Of a stretch of 64,000 nucleotides of DNA, positions 1-10,198 are shown piece by piece (within the stretch, counting starts at the first letter, position 1; each line of letters begins with the position of its first letter). Position numbers and translations under genes: made by a program. The notes beneath the pieces are model-generated. The model was not told the origin of the DNA, searched no databases, and was given only the letters and a program-made list of their open reading frames with translations. Location of the stretch: positions 1-64,000 of the forward strand of contig JABCPU010000081.1 of assembly GCA_016800925.1 (NCBI GenBank), written 5' to 3'. The DNA is from Suillus spraguei (Eukaryota > Basidiomycota > Agaricomycetes > Boletales > Suillaceae).

Positions 1-82
1 GTTCAACTTTCGGCCGTTGCCAGCCATGTGTTGAACTTCGAAGTTATCAGTTATCAATCAGTTTGATCAGTTGATCAGACAT

Positions 83-640
83 CATGAGATCTCAACCAGC
101 AGTCAGATTTTATGAACCTCCGGTCACTGAATACAACTCAATGGATGTGGATGATTCAAACCGAGTCCCGGATTTCACTAGGTATGTTGTGCTTTCAGTA
201 CAGCTCTCAATTGACCGGAGATGGACCAGATGCACTGGATGATGTATACCTTGGGCCGGATGATGAGACTGAGTCCCGGATTTCATCAGGTATGTGTTGC
301 TTTGAGTATATCTTACAATTTGACTGGAACATTTATTAGATCCAAGTGAAGATGTATACCTTGGCCGGATGATGAGATCGACTATGATTCTGGGTCATCA
401 GGTGTTCCGGATGTCTTGGATGCAGTTTCTGGTAGGTTTCTCACTTCACTTTAGATAGTCCAACTGTGGATGTTCATTCAATCCATCCAGATCATTTATG
501 CCCGGCTCAGCCTGAGGAACTGCCTTTGTTCAACGATCCGGACTTGTACCTAGGGCCTGATGATGATCTTATTGATTGTGATGAAGCACCGGAATGTGCT
601 GATGTTGAGACTGATGCTCCGGCTATCCAGGAATAGCAAT
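83..640 (+). CDS. Hypothetical protein with repeated YLGPDD motif
   Basis: I do not recognise a family. An ATG at 83 opens a frame (MRSQPAVRFYEPPVTEY...) running to a GT-type donor near 166. Later short coding blocks carry a repeated acidic motif: DVYLGPDDE at about 242-268, a degenerate copy near 350 and DLYLGPDDD near 540. The first two copies sit in a roughly 108-bp tandem duplication that includes the GAGTCCCGGATTTCA exon end and the following GTATG donor, so the exon-intron border itself appears duplicated. The copy near 350 lacks one G of the GGGCCGG run, which would shift the frame. It lies on the same strand as the KDZ transposase downstream and is probably an accessory gene of that element. 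Exon boundaries are uncertain. Confidence 0.35.
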
Positions 641-685
641 TCCAGGTGAGTTCACCCATACAATCTCATTTTTATTGTTGATGTG

Positions 686-1099
686 ATGTCCCAAGCACAT
701 GCAACACCTCCTAAATGTCAGTCCCCCATACCGGAACTCAGCAATGAAGACCTGCGTGCCATGCTTAGGGAGTTCATGCCCCTAGGGTCATATGATCAAA
801 CAGAATGTGAGTATTTAATTGTTCATCATGTATCATTCTGCTAATTTTCTTGAAGTTGAATCAATTCTGGATCGCCTGGACCATTACCAACAGCGTCATG
901 GCCATCTTCCGGAGCCTACCGTACATCAACTCCTCGAGGCGACCGACCATTCCGAGTGGCTTGGGCTGACACATCCGACAAACTCAGAAGAGCTGATATG
1001 GACCTCCGGAGGTTGCAAAGGGCCAAACAGATGAGCTCTGAATTGCTGCTTGTATTAGATACCCTCATTGAAAAGTGTGATGATCAACCCCATATGTAA
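686..1099 (+). pseudogene. Small KDZ-neighbourhood protein, frameshifted
   Basis: No family recognised. The ATG at 686 starts MSQAHATPPKCQSPIPELSN. The exon ends at a GTGAGT donor near 810 and resumes after CTTGAAG near 854, giving ESILDRLDHYQQRHGHLPEP and onward. Near 990 the frame runs into a TGA at 1032, but shifting by one base yields ADMDLRRLQRAKQMSSELLL through to a TAA at 1097-1099. I infer a single-base deletion around 990-1000. The product would be a short, hydrophilic, helical protein of about 115-120 residues. Its position and strand suggest it belongs to the same mobile cluster as the KDZ gene. Confidence 0.4.
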
Positions 1100-1100
1100 A

Positions 1101-1490
1101 TATTTGATATTCATTCACATACTTACATCATGTTCACCACTGAATTTTTCATGTATAACAATGACATTTCCAATTGATTTTAGATGATGCACACACCCAA
1201 TTGTCCCATTCCAACAGCCAATTATTGATTCCCGGGGTCCGGAGCTCGGTGATTGGGATTCATCCGGAACTCGGTGATCGGGTTTCGTGATATTTGGATT
1301 TTCATTCACATACTTAAATCATGTGAACCACTGAATTTTTCATGTATATCAATGACAGTTCCAATGTATTTTAGATGATGCACAAACCCTAATCTCTAAT
1401 ACCAACTACCAATGATTGATACTTGGGTGCCGGACCTCGGTGATCGGGAGTCGTCCGGAACTCGGTGATCAGGATACGTCCGGAACTCGG
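1101..1490. repeat. Two-copy 191-bp tandem repeat with CGGAACTCGGTGAT submotif
   Basis: TCATTCACAT at 1111 recurs at 1302 (period 191), followed in both copies by ACTGAATTTTTCATGTATA and TTTTAGATGATGCACA. Each copy ends in short iterations of a CpG-containing CCGGAACTCGGTGATCGGG-like unit. This GC-rich unit resembles the monomers of the large minisatellite at 8.3-10.1 kb, so the same repeat family lies on both sides of the transposase. Confidence 0.7.
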
Positions 1491-1590
1491 TGCTTAGGAT
1501 TCAACATTTTGGAAGTGGGACACTGTGTTTTAAGAAGTGTGACAAATGATGAAAATGTGGTAAACATGGGGGCAGTTTGGTATATGTACA

Positions 1591-3451
1591 TTATTTCCTT
1601 CCCCTTGCCCTGGTTACTCGAAGTGTACTCTCTACCGGCTTTTGAGACTTACTCCGGGTGGTCCTTGCGGATGGTTCAATGACAGCTTTCTTGCCTTGTA
1701 TACTCCTTGGTTCCGGCGATGCGTTCCTCTCTTCCACTTCCTCAGTGATCCCGGCCAGGAGGTCGCCCATCCGTGATGTCAAAAGTGCACCTGCCTTGGC
1801 CGGCCTGGCCGGGCGAGGCTCCGGCATTGAACATGGAACTTCTGTCTCCTTGGGTGCTGAAGATGGGTGTGCTATTTGTCTGGGTTTCTTCAGTGGGGAT
1901 CGACCATCAGCCGAGTCATCATCAATGTCATCCTCCTTGTCATGAGTTTCACTGTCGGTATCACTCTCGGCTTCGGTTGATGGATCCGGGGCCTTCGGAG
2001 AGTTCCACTCTTCTGCATTCTCACTTGACGAGTCAGACGCGATGGCGACTTGCCGGATACCACAGATGGTACCATGTCCCCATCCTTGTTCTTCCATGCT
2101 TTGAACAGAAATGTTGAATCTTTTCCTGTTTCCTGCTGAGCATACCAGAAATTGAGCAAGGCCGTTGTGTCCCAGTTTTGCAACTTCGAAGGCTCCTTCA
2201 GGTCAATATCCGCCGGAAGATACTTTCTTGCCACAAAGTCATCCTGACTTTGTACGAGGGCACTCCATGGCACGACAGCCTTGTCATTCCCGGAACATAT
2301 TCCTGTGTCCACGCATTCAGCAACAGCTCAGATGTTGCCACGAAAGACTCACTGTAGTGCGATGTAAGAAACGCCCTGACTATGGCTTTCTTCTCCTCAA
2401 GTTTTGTTTCCGTGATGTCTGGAAGCAACGGCATCCCATTTCCATCTTTGTCGAGTTCCAAAGCTGGTTTTCTGACTCTTTTGCGACCTCCCTTGACCTG
2501 TCGTCCTCCGTCCTGTGCCCCGGCACCTATCATTGTGATGATCAACGAATTCATTCTTGCATCCAAAGTTCAAACACTCACCGAACTGTTCCTGGGCGTA
2601 CTCCTGCCATACTGGCTCAATGTCCTCCCAGTCCTTAGTCTTCATGAAGCTGTCCCCATCTCCTAATGCCTCATTATCATCATGCCTGCACACATATATT
2701 GAGATCCAAGATCGGCGATGACGGACACAATTGACTTACATCCCGAACAGAACCTCTCCCTGTTCATTCTTCCAAGCTGACAACACAAAAACTCTCATCC
2801 CGCATTGCCTCCACATCTCTTTCGAAAAGTGCTCCATATATGCCGGTCCCTTCTTACGAGCAACTTCTGCTTGTATCTCCGGAGGAGGAAAGCTGTTTGA
2901 CCATTCTTCCGCTGTTTCTTTTGCCTTCTCCAACTCGTCGTCGTCCAATTCAGCCATGACTCTCTTCACAGCCCCCTGATAATGTTTGAACATCCTGGGA
3001 TCTCCCGGCTTTGCCCCGGACTCGTCCTCAATCCTCTTTAGCACCTCTTCGCGCTTCTGCTGGTAGACCACCATCCTAGGCGTCCATTTCCTCCCATACT
3101 TTATCATGTCCTTCCTTTCCTTCCTTTTCTTGTTGTTGAACAACCAAGTGTTATACATCTGAGAGTTGATGGAAGAATAAGATGTTAAAATTGTAGTTTT
3201 TCAACACAACGAAGACGCATCACCTGCTTCCTCTTTTTCCATTGTCCTTGGTCGACTTTAGGAGCAAACAACCTGGCTGCCCTGGCAATTGCAGTGAAAA
3301 CCCCTCGCTTCTCACCCCTTTTGGCCGCGGTCCACTCAGGAAGGTAGTTCTTCAACTCCGAAATTTCGTTTTCCGTGAGCTTCTGTGTCTGTGGTTGACG
3401 TGCCCTATTTCTGCCGGAAGTCAAGTGAGTGGAATGACCCGTCCTTGCCAT
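1591..3451 (-). pseudogene. KDZ-associated protein of unknown function, frameshifted
   Basis: Divergent partner of the transposase; function unknown. ATG at 3451 (MARTGHSTHLTSGRN). Three introns fit exactly in phase: 3223-3159 (65 nt), 2739-2686 (54 nt) and 2581-2527 (55 nt, GTGAGT..ATAG). The protein has a basic N-terminus, a charged helical middle (WLFNNKKRKERKDMIKYGRK...) and, near the end, an Asp/Glu/Ser-rich stretch followed by a basic tail (ARTTRSKSQ..RVTRARGRK). This suggests a nuclear protein. The frame breaks near 2290, where one extra G in CCGGGAATGACAAGG would restore EYVPGNDKAVVPW, and again near 2045. I recall uncharacterised proteins of this kind next to KDZ transposases in mushrooms, but cannot name a domain. 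It is decayed, or the breaks are sequencing indels. Confidence 0.55.
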
Positions 3452-3688
3452 GGTGAATCAAATTGCAGAATGGGCTGAGGATAAGCAAGGTGGAAGAATG
3501 AACGAATTGACAGAAGTTGATCTTTGACAAAAGCCTAACAGTAGCTTAATTGAGCTATATTGGTCCCGAAGCCATAAATGGACATAAATTTGTAATGAGT
3601 CGGCAGGACTGTATGACACCACAATGTAATAAAAATTCATTCCACCTGAGCAGATGCTTTGCTTGCAACATTAGCATTATAAAATAAG
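3452..3688. promoter_or_regulatory. Divergent intergenic region between KDZ transposase and its partner
   Basis: About 240 bp separate the start of the - strand partner (3451) from the earliest usable + strand ATG of the transposase (3689). No canonical TATA box was seen. The head-to-head layout implies a shared or bidirectional promoter. This is inference from gene order only. Confidence 0.3.
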
Positions 3689-6600
3689 ATGAAGATAGGT
3701 AGATGCACCCCATTGCAAAAATCCCACAGGGTAGAAGCAAGGGGCAGCAAGGGTAGAAAGATTTGGGTCAAGGTCCCACTTGCAAGCACAAGACGACGAG
3801 CCTACAGGTCCATGCCTCACTCTCCCCCAGAATCACCAACACTTCAGCCTGTTCAGGCACCACCTCCTTGGGATGACTTTCCTGACAATACATACGAGCA
3901 AGACCAAGGCTCATTTGAGCCATTGCAACTCCCAAAAACCATGGCAAGTTCATGTTAAATGTTGGAGTGTCATTCAAACTATAGCTCAATATAAAAAATG
4001 CAGAGTCAAAATGACTACCTCAGGCAATGGCTGCCAAGGCAGGAATCATATCTGCATCACCTCCTGGATCGAGAAGCTCCACCAGAAGACAGGAGATGCA
4101 TCATCTGCCACCAGGATGGGGTCTACAAATGTCAAGATTGTCTTGGCGAGCCTCTCTATTGCACGGGCTGTTGCAGGAGTCAACATCGTTGCAATCCTTT
4201 CCACTGGATCAGTCAATGGAATGGTCAATTCTTCGAGCGGAGTTGTCTCGCTCATGTCGGACTCACCATACACCTCGGGCATGATGGCAAGCAATGTCCG
4301 GTGCTCACAGATAGGTGGGATTTGTTCGAAGGAGATGAACCTGAAGATCAGCTTGAGCCCGAAGATCTTCCGTCTGTGTCGGGACCTGAGTTCCAGCCGA
4401 AGGAAAACACCATGGTCATCGTTGACAAGTCCGGAGTTCACCGCCTCGAGGTTCGCTGCTGCGATTGTCCAAATGCCATGAGTCCGGACATTCAAATGTT
4501 TCGGCATGGATTTTTCCCTGCATCGTTTAACAGGCCGAAGACCGTGTTTACCTTCGGAGTGCTGGATGATTTTCTATTGGACAACCTTGAATGCGGCACC
4601 TCCGCAATGAACTATTACAGTAAGCTCCGGCGAATGACCTCGAGCATGTTTCCACACCTTGTTCCGGTAATGCTATTTGTGCTTCATCTAAAGGACATGA
4701 TGTTGACACAGGCCGTGGCAAGGATCGATACAGAGAGCTCATGAGAGTCGCTCGACAGTGGAGGCAGTTGAAGACCATGAAATGGCATGGCTATGGCCAT
4801 CGTTCTGACATCCCGAACGCAGGAGATCTTGCATTATTTTGCCCGGCATGTCCTCAGCCTGGGATTAATGTATCTTTGTCAGGGGATGAATCACTTGATG
4901 AGTGAGTCATGTTCAATACCGAAGTGAACTCGGCGATGATAAGAACTCCAAGCTGGAAATACACCCGGTCATTTGTGATGGACGGAAATTTCAAAGCTGA
5001 ACACCTGCATCCCATTAATCCCCTCGATGAAGTTTGGCTTTCAGATGGGCTTGGATTCATGGTCGGAAAGGACAGGTATAACATGCATCTTGCGGAGGCT
5101 GCTGACACGGTGGAAAAATCGAGCTGCAACAATCACCGGGCGGTCAATCAAGCAAATGCGGCGCGGCACAAGCTTGAGTCCACAGGAATCGGGGGAGTTG
5201 CCTGCGCCCGGCATGGGTGCTTTGTCCCTCACTCGATGGTTGATTTTCAGAAAGGGGAAAGGCAAGCCAAACATGCCAATCGACATTCACTAGTTGACCA
5301 TGCATCATTTGCAGACAAATGAACATGGACTACGCCCTTTGTGAGGCTGCCCAGCACAACATGGAAGGCATTACCAGGGCTGTCACCTTCTATGACATCA
5401 ATTGTCAATACAACAAGCACTTTCGTGTTCGGGTGGATCGAAGCCGATACCTTGACATGGTACCGGAACTGACCATCATTCCTGGAATCGGGTTGTGGCA
5501 TGTGCATGGACATCAGGACAGTTGCTATGTCCGATATGCTTCAAATTTTATTGAAGGCATTGGCCGGATTGATGGAGAGATCATGGAGACCCTATGGGCG
5601 CGTCTCAACCTGATTTCCCCTGCCGCTCGGGGAATGTCATCCCCGCACCGAAAGGAATGTCTTGATTATCAGATGAACGATTCCAATTTCTGCAAGATGA
5701 TCCGCATGAAAAGGACTCTTTGCCGGAAATACAAGCTGGCGAAGAATGGCATCGCCGAAAGTGGCAAGGCTTTCGACAGACTTGATGAAGCTGCACCCGG
5801 CAATTTAAAGACACAATGGTTAGCCAGCGAGATGGTCGCTCAGTCCAAGAGAATCAGGGATCCTGCGGCGATGGATTTATATGAAATCAATATCAAGAAG
5901 GGTAAGTTAACATTCTTTGTCTCCGTGGAGCTCCGCATTCATTTTTCACTTAGCACCAAGCAAAAAGGAGATCGAGCTTAGACTACTAGAAGCGGGTAAT
6001 GCCCGTCATGCAGCACCCTCTCGCAGATCTGTGGCAACATGGATATCCATTGGGTTGGCAATTGAAGAGGCTCAAATTGCATTGCTCATCGAGGTCCGCA
6101 GAATTGGAAGACGATCGACGGAGACACAGAGATTAGATATCGCCCGGCAACGCGATCGTATTCAAGGCCAGATAGATGAATTCACTCGGTCTGCTCTTAC
6201 GCATCTGGGAGAGGGATTTGATGCAGATGACGATCCTGACGACTTGAACATAGATATTCTTGACGATATCGATGATGACCCGGCGGATTTCACCGAGACA
6301 TCTGATGCATGGACAAACTCCCCTGAGCTCACCATAATTCCATTGCCATCAAACCTCGGGGTTGAACATTGCAGACGCTGTATGGCAGAGGATCTGATTC
6401 CGTTGGAGATGTCCCTTCGTGAAGGGCAGGCCAATGATGCCCTGCACAATCTCCGCATTCACTTGTGCAACAAGGCTATCCTGTTCCGAACAACAGTTAG
6501 GCAAGCCAAATCTCAAGCCCTAAAAACTCGAGCGTGGTCCCAGGTGACATCAGTGCAGCAGGCAGTATCCCTACATGCCAGTATATATACAAAAACCAGG

Positions 6601-7121
6601 AAGCAAATGATACAACTTGAGCCGGGGCCAGACCAGCTTCAGAAATACAAACCCCTGCTTCGCGAGCAGCTCAAAATCAGCACTGCCATCGGCGATCCAA
6701 ACGCCCGAGGTCAGCGAAATGAGTCCCTCGCTTGGTTCTGGTCAGTGGAAGTCGACATGGAGGGTCCAGAAAATTCCTGGAATGAGGAATGTGAGTTCGG
6801 GCATGCTTGATATATTCCGTGGTGAGCTGACAGGACCCATCCCAAGTTTACCGAGTTCATTGGCTTCGGGCAAAGGCACTACGGGATCGATGGATGGAAG
6901 AAATATCATTGGTGCAATCAGAGATGGATTGGACGTGCAACTTTTTCTTGTGGAAGGCAACCACATGGGGTGCCCGGATGCAGGAATCATTGTTGAAACA
7001 ACTTCCGGGTCATGCATGCTATGCCGGAAGGCAGTCTCAAATGTATTCCTTACTAGCTCAGGATGCACAGGCAGCATTTCAAGACCTGCAGCCCTCGTTG
7101 ATCGATGGTGCACATGAATGA
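3689..7121 (+). CDS. CxC2-type KDZ (Kyakuja-Dileera-Zisupton) transposase
   Basis: Transposase of a KDZ DNA transposon, expected to cut and rejoin DNA with an RNase H-fold DDE domain. Exons fit in phase as 3689-3943, 4004-4666, 4723-4901, 4944-5261, 5315-5901, 5954-6790 and 6847-7121, giving 1037 residues without a stop. The introns starting at 3944 and 5262 use GCAAG donors (GC-AG). The N-terminal third has the CxC2 cysteine cluster (CIICHQDGVYKCQDC, then LYCTGCCRSQHRCNPFHW). The KDZ core shows SFVMDGNFKAEH, YDINCQYNKHF, LWHVHGHQDSC and the terminal acidic motif DGEIMETLW, then a helical C-terminus ending near FYRVHWLRAKALRDRW. The start is uncertain: 3689 is the most upstream ATG in frame, and an earlier exon is possible. 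It looks intact while its neighbours are frameshifted. Confidence 0.9.
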
Positions 7122-7292
7122 ATTTGTTTTGCTGATGAAACGCATATTTGACACCCAAACATTGAGTCCCGGGAATTGTCCGGGTCAGCCCATGTCGGAG
7201 TTTGAATTTCTAATCCATCCATCAGTGACTCATATCATCAGCTCTTTACCATCTGTCAGTGTCATTCCCAGCGTCACACTCTTGCATTAGCC

Positions 7293-8093
7293 ATGCCTGA
7301 AACTCCTGCATCCACATCTGGCACTCCAAATACTGGACATCACTGGCAACCCATGAAGCTGAACCTTCAAGATATTTCTTGTACTTTGAATATGGCTGCA
7401 TCGCGCATCCGCGCATGTATCTCTCAATATCAGATGGAGGCTGCTAACAACCCTCCCTCTTCTGCCCGGATCATGTACTTTAAAGCGGGTGCAATGGGAA
7501 ATCAATGTAAGTGACTGATGACCGGATGACCGGCTGACTTTTTTGGGCAATGCTGAGATTTCCAACAGACATTTGTTACGCCACTCCTGCAGTACTCAGC
7601 TGCAAGGAACATCGTTTCTGTTGTTCCAAGCCCCGTCGCTCATGTCCTGACATTGTATCCCATGCTCACCTGGAACACTGTTCCAGACCACATCTTTTCA
7701 TCCCACCTGTGTCAGTTTGATGATGTCGCAGCTCCGGGACATCCATCCCGGATTATTCCCAGCTATGATACTCCATGGTGGATGGGACACACCGAAATTC
7801 CGAATGAACCATGGCAATGGGGTCAGATCATGAGGTCCTGTGTCGTTCACTACCAGCATTGGATGGTAAATGGAGTTGAGGATGATGGCTTGGTTCTTCC
7901 TGAGGAGGTAAATGACTCATCAGGCCCATCAGTGATGGGACTTAAGATGATTCGAGCACGCCTGGTAGCATTGATGGAGGAGCAAGATGAGGGTATCCAT
8001 GAGAAGATGGCAGAGGTGAAGATGTACACTGACATGCTACAGAGATTGAAGAGAGGCAGGGGAGTGGAGTCCTCTTCACTGTGTTTAGATTAG
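7293..8093 (+). pseudogene. Hypothetical protein 3' of the KDZ transposase
   Basis: No family recognised. The second exon is clear: after an acceptor at 7568 the frame reads TFVTPLLQYSAARNIVSVVP and continues to a stop at 8091-8093, with WMGHTEIPNEPWQWGQI and a charged helical C-terminus (MEEQDEGIHEKMAEVKMYTD). The preceding donor AAT|GTAAGT at 7507 joins in phase only to the frame reading KRVQWEIN, not to the longer upstream frame that starts MPETPASTSGTPNTG at 7293. The 5' exon is therefore frameshifted, or the true start lies elsewhere. It is likely another accessory gene of the KDZ element, on the same strand and about 170 bp after its stop. Confidence 0.4.
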
Positions 8094-8260
8094 AATGGTC
8101 TTCATTTCATACATGATGTAAAATATTTTATTCCGTCCAAATGATTGTCTTGACTCCCGAATATTTTGTTCCGGATTTTGAGGACTGGATGTCAAGATCC
8201 GGATGTAGAGTCCTAAATCCCAAATGCTGAGTGGCGAATGCCTGAGTGCAATGGTACTTA

Positions 8261-10102
8261 GAGTTTGGGACTTAATTCATGGGACTCGACTTCCAAATGG
8301 CAAGATTGCCTCACATATTTCTGAGTGGCGAGTCACGAATCTTAGGTACCGAACCCCGAACCCCACAATTGTGGACTACCGGTTTTCATGGTTTGGGGTT
8401 CAGCAATCAAGGGTCGAGACGAAATAGATATCTGTGCGACAGTGCGGGGTTCGGCAGTCAACATATGTGGATCAATAACTTTCACATTATTCTGAGTCCG
8501 AGTCCCGAGTTCCGGGTCCGGGCCTCGGCAGTCGGCGTTCGGCACTTCACATGTGTGCATCCATATCATTCACAATGTTGTGAGTCCCGAGTCCCGAGTC
8601 CCGGCTGCCGGAGTTCGGGGTTCGGCACCCAACATGTGTGGATTATTCTGAGTGCCGAGTGCCGAGTTCCGGGTCCCGGGGCTCGGCAGTCGGCGTTCGG
8701 GACTTAACATGTGTGCATCAATATCATTCACAATGTTGTGTGTCCCGAGTCCCGAGTTCCGGCTGCCGGGGTTCGGGGTTAGGCACTTTACATATGGGAA
8801 TCACTATCTTTCACAATGTTGTGAGTCCCGAGTTCCGGCTGCCGGAGTTCGGGGTTCGGCACTCAACATGTGTGGATTATTCTGAGTGCCGAGTGCCGAG
8901 TTCCGGGTGCCGGGGCTCGGCAGTCGGCGTTCGGCACTTAACATGTGTGCATCAATATCATTCACAATGTTGTGAGTCCCGAGTTCCGGCTGCCGGAGTT
9001 CGGGGTTCGGCACTCAACATGTGTGGATTATTCTGAGTGCCGAGTGCCGAGTTCCGGGTGCCGGACCTCGGCAGTCGGCGTTCGGGACTTAACATGTGTG
9101 CATCAATATCATTCACAATGTTGTGTGTCCCGAGTTCCGGCTGCCGGAGTTCGGGGTTCGGCACTCAACATGTGTGGATTGTTGTGAGTGCCGAGTGCCG
9201 AGTTCCGGGTGCCGGGGCTCGGCAGTCGGCGTTCGGCACTTAACATGTGTGCATCAATATCATTCACAATGTTGTGTGTCCCGAGTCCCGAGTTCCGGCT
9301 GCCGGGGTTCGGGGTTAGGCACTTTACATATGGGAATCACTATCTTTCACAATGTTGTGAGTCCCGAGTTCCGGCTGCTGGAGTTCGGGGTTCGGCACTC
9401 AACATGTGTGGATTGTTGTGAGTGCCGAGTGCCGAGTTCTGGGTGCCGGGGCTCGGCAGTCGGCGTTCGGCACTTAACATGTGTGCATCAATATCATTCA
9501 CAATGTTGTGTGTCCCGAGTCCCGAGTTCCGGCTGCCAGGGTTCCGGGTTCGCCACTTGATATGTGGGAATCAGTATCTTTCACAGGGTTCGGCATTCGG
9601 CATTCGGCACTTTACATGTAGGAATCAATATCTTTCTCGTTCTTCTGAGTCCCAAGTTCCGACCGCTGGCTGCCGGGCTCGGAGTTCGGCCCTCAACATG
9701 TGTGGATCAATGACTTGCACATTATTCTGAGTCCCGAGTCCCGAGTCCCGGCTGCCGGGATTTGGAGTTCGTCATTTATGATATGTGAATTCACATCTTT
9801 CACATTGTTCTGAGTCCCGAGTCCCGAGCTCCGGCTGCCTGAGTTTGGGATTTGGCACTCACTATATGTGAATTCATATTTTTCACATTGGTGTCAGTCC
9901 TGAGTCCCGAGTGCCGGCTGCCGGTGTTCGGTGTTCGGCAGTCACAATGTGTGGATCAAAGTCTGTTGCCTCACACTTTCCTGAGTCCCGAGCGTGAAGC
10001 CTGAATTCGGACTATCGATCATTGAGTCCCTAATTTCGAGGATCGAGTCCCGAGTCCCGAGATACACAGAGTTAGGGACTCAATTCATGGAACTCGACTT
10101 CC
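8261..10102. repeat. CpG-dense minisatellite with higher-order structure
   Basis: Monomers of about 75-83 bp are built from GAGTCCCGAGTTCCGGCTG-type GC-rich cores separated by three AT-rich spacers: (a) ACATGTGTGGATTATT or its GATTGTTGT variant, (b) ACATGTGTGCATCAATATC, (c) TACATATGGGAATCACT. Spacer order from 8.55 kb reads b-a-b-c-a-b-a-b-a-b-c-a-b-c'. The spacing between successive 'a' spacers is 234, 151, 151 and 234 bp. A representative 151-bp dimer has about 13 CpG dinucleotides. The array degenerates toward both ends. It is bounded by near-identical 34-bp direct repeats at 8261-8294 and 10069-10102 (31/34 matches). Open frames inside it are by-products of the periodicity. Confidence 0.9.
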
Positions 10103-10198
10103 GACTTGAGTTCCAGAACTGTTGATGCTCTAATTGGTACATGGTATTCGTGTGTTGCTACTAACATGGGTCACAACTCTGTCAACTTCTTTGATCTT

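Noticed and set aside
8550..9560. CRISPR-like alternation of repeats and spacers
   Set aside because: Spacers are themselves repeated (three types) and the cores are long and variable. No cas-like genes, and the context is a eukaryotic genome.
8279..9730. Many open frames (65-155 codons) on both strands between 8.28 and 9.73 kb
   Set aside because: They repeat the same peptide every monomer (for example SQCCVSRVP), follow the DNA periodicity and exist in several frames at once. They arise from the minisatellite, not from genes.
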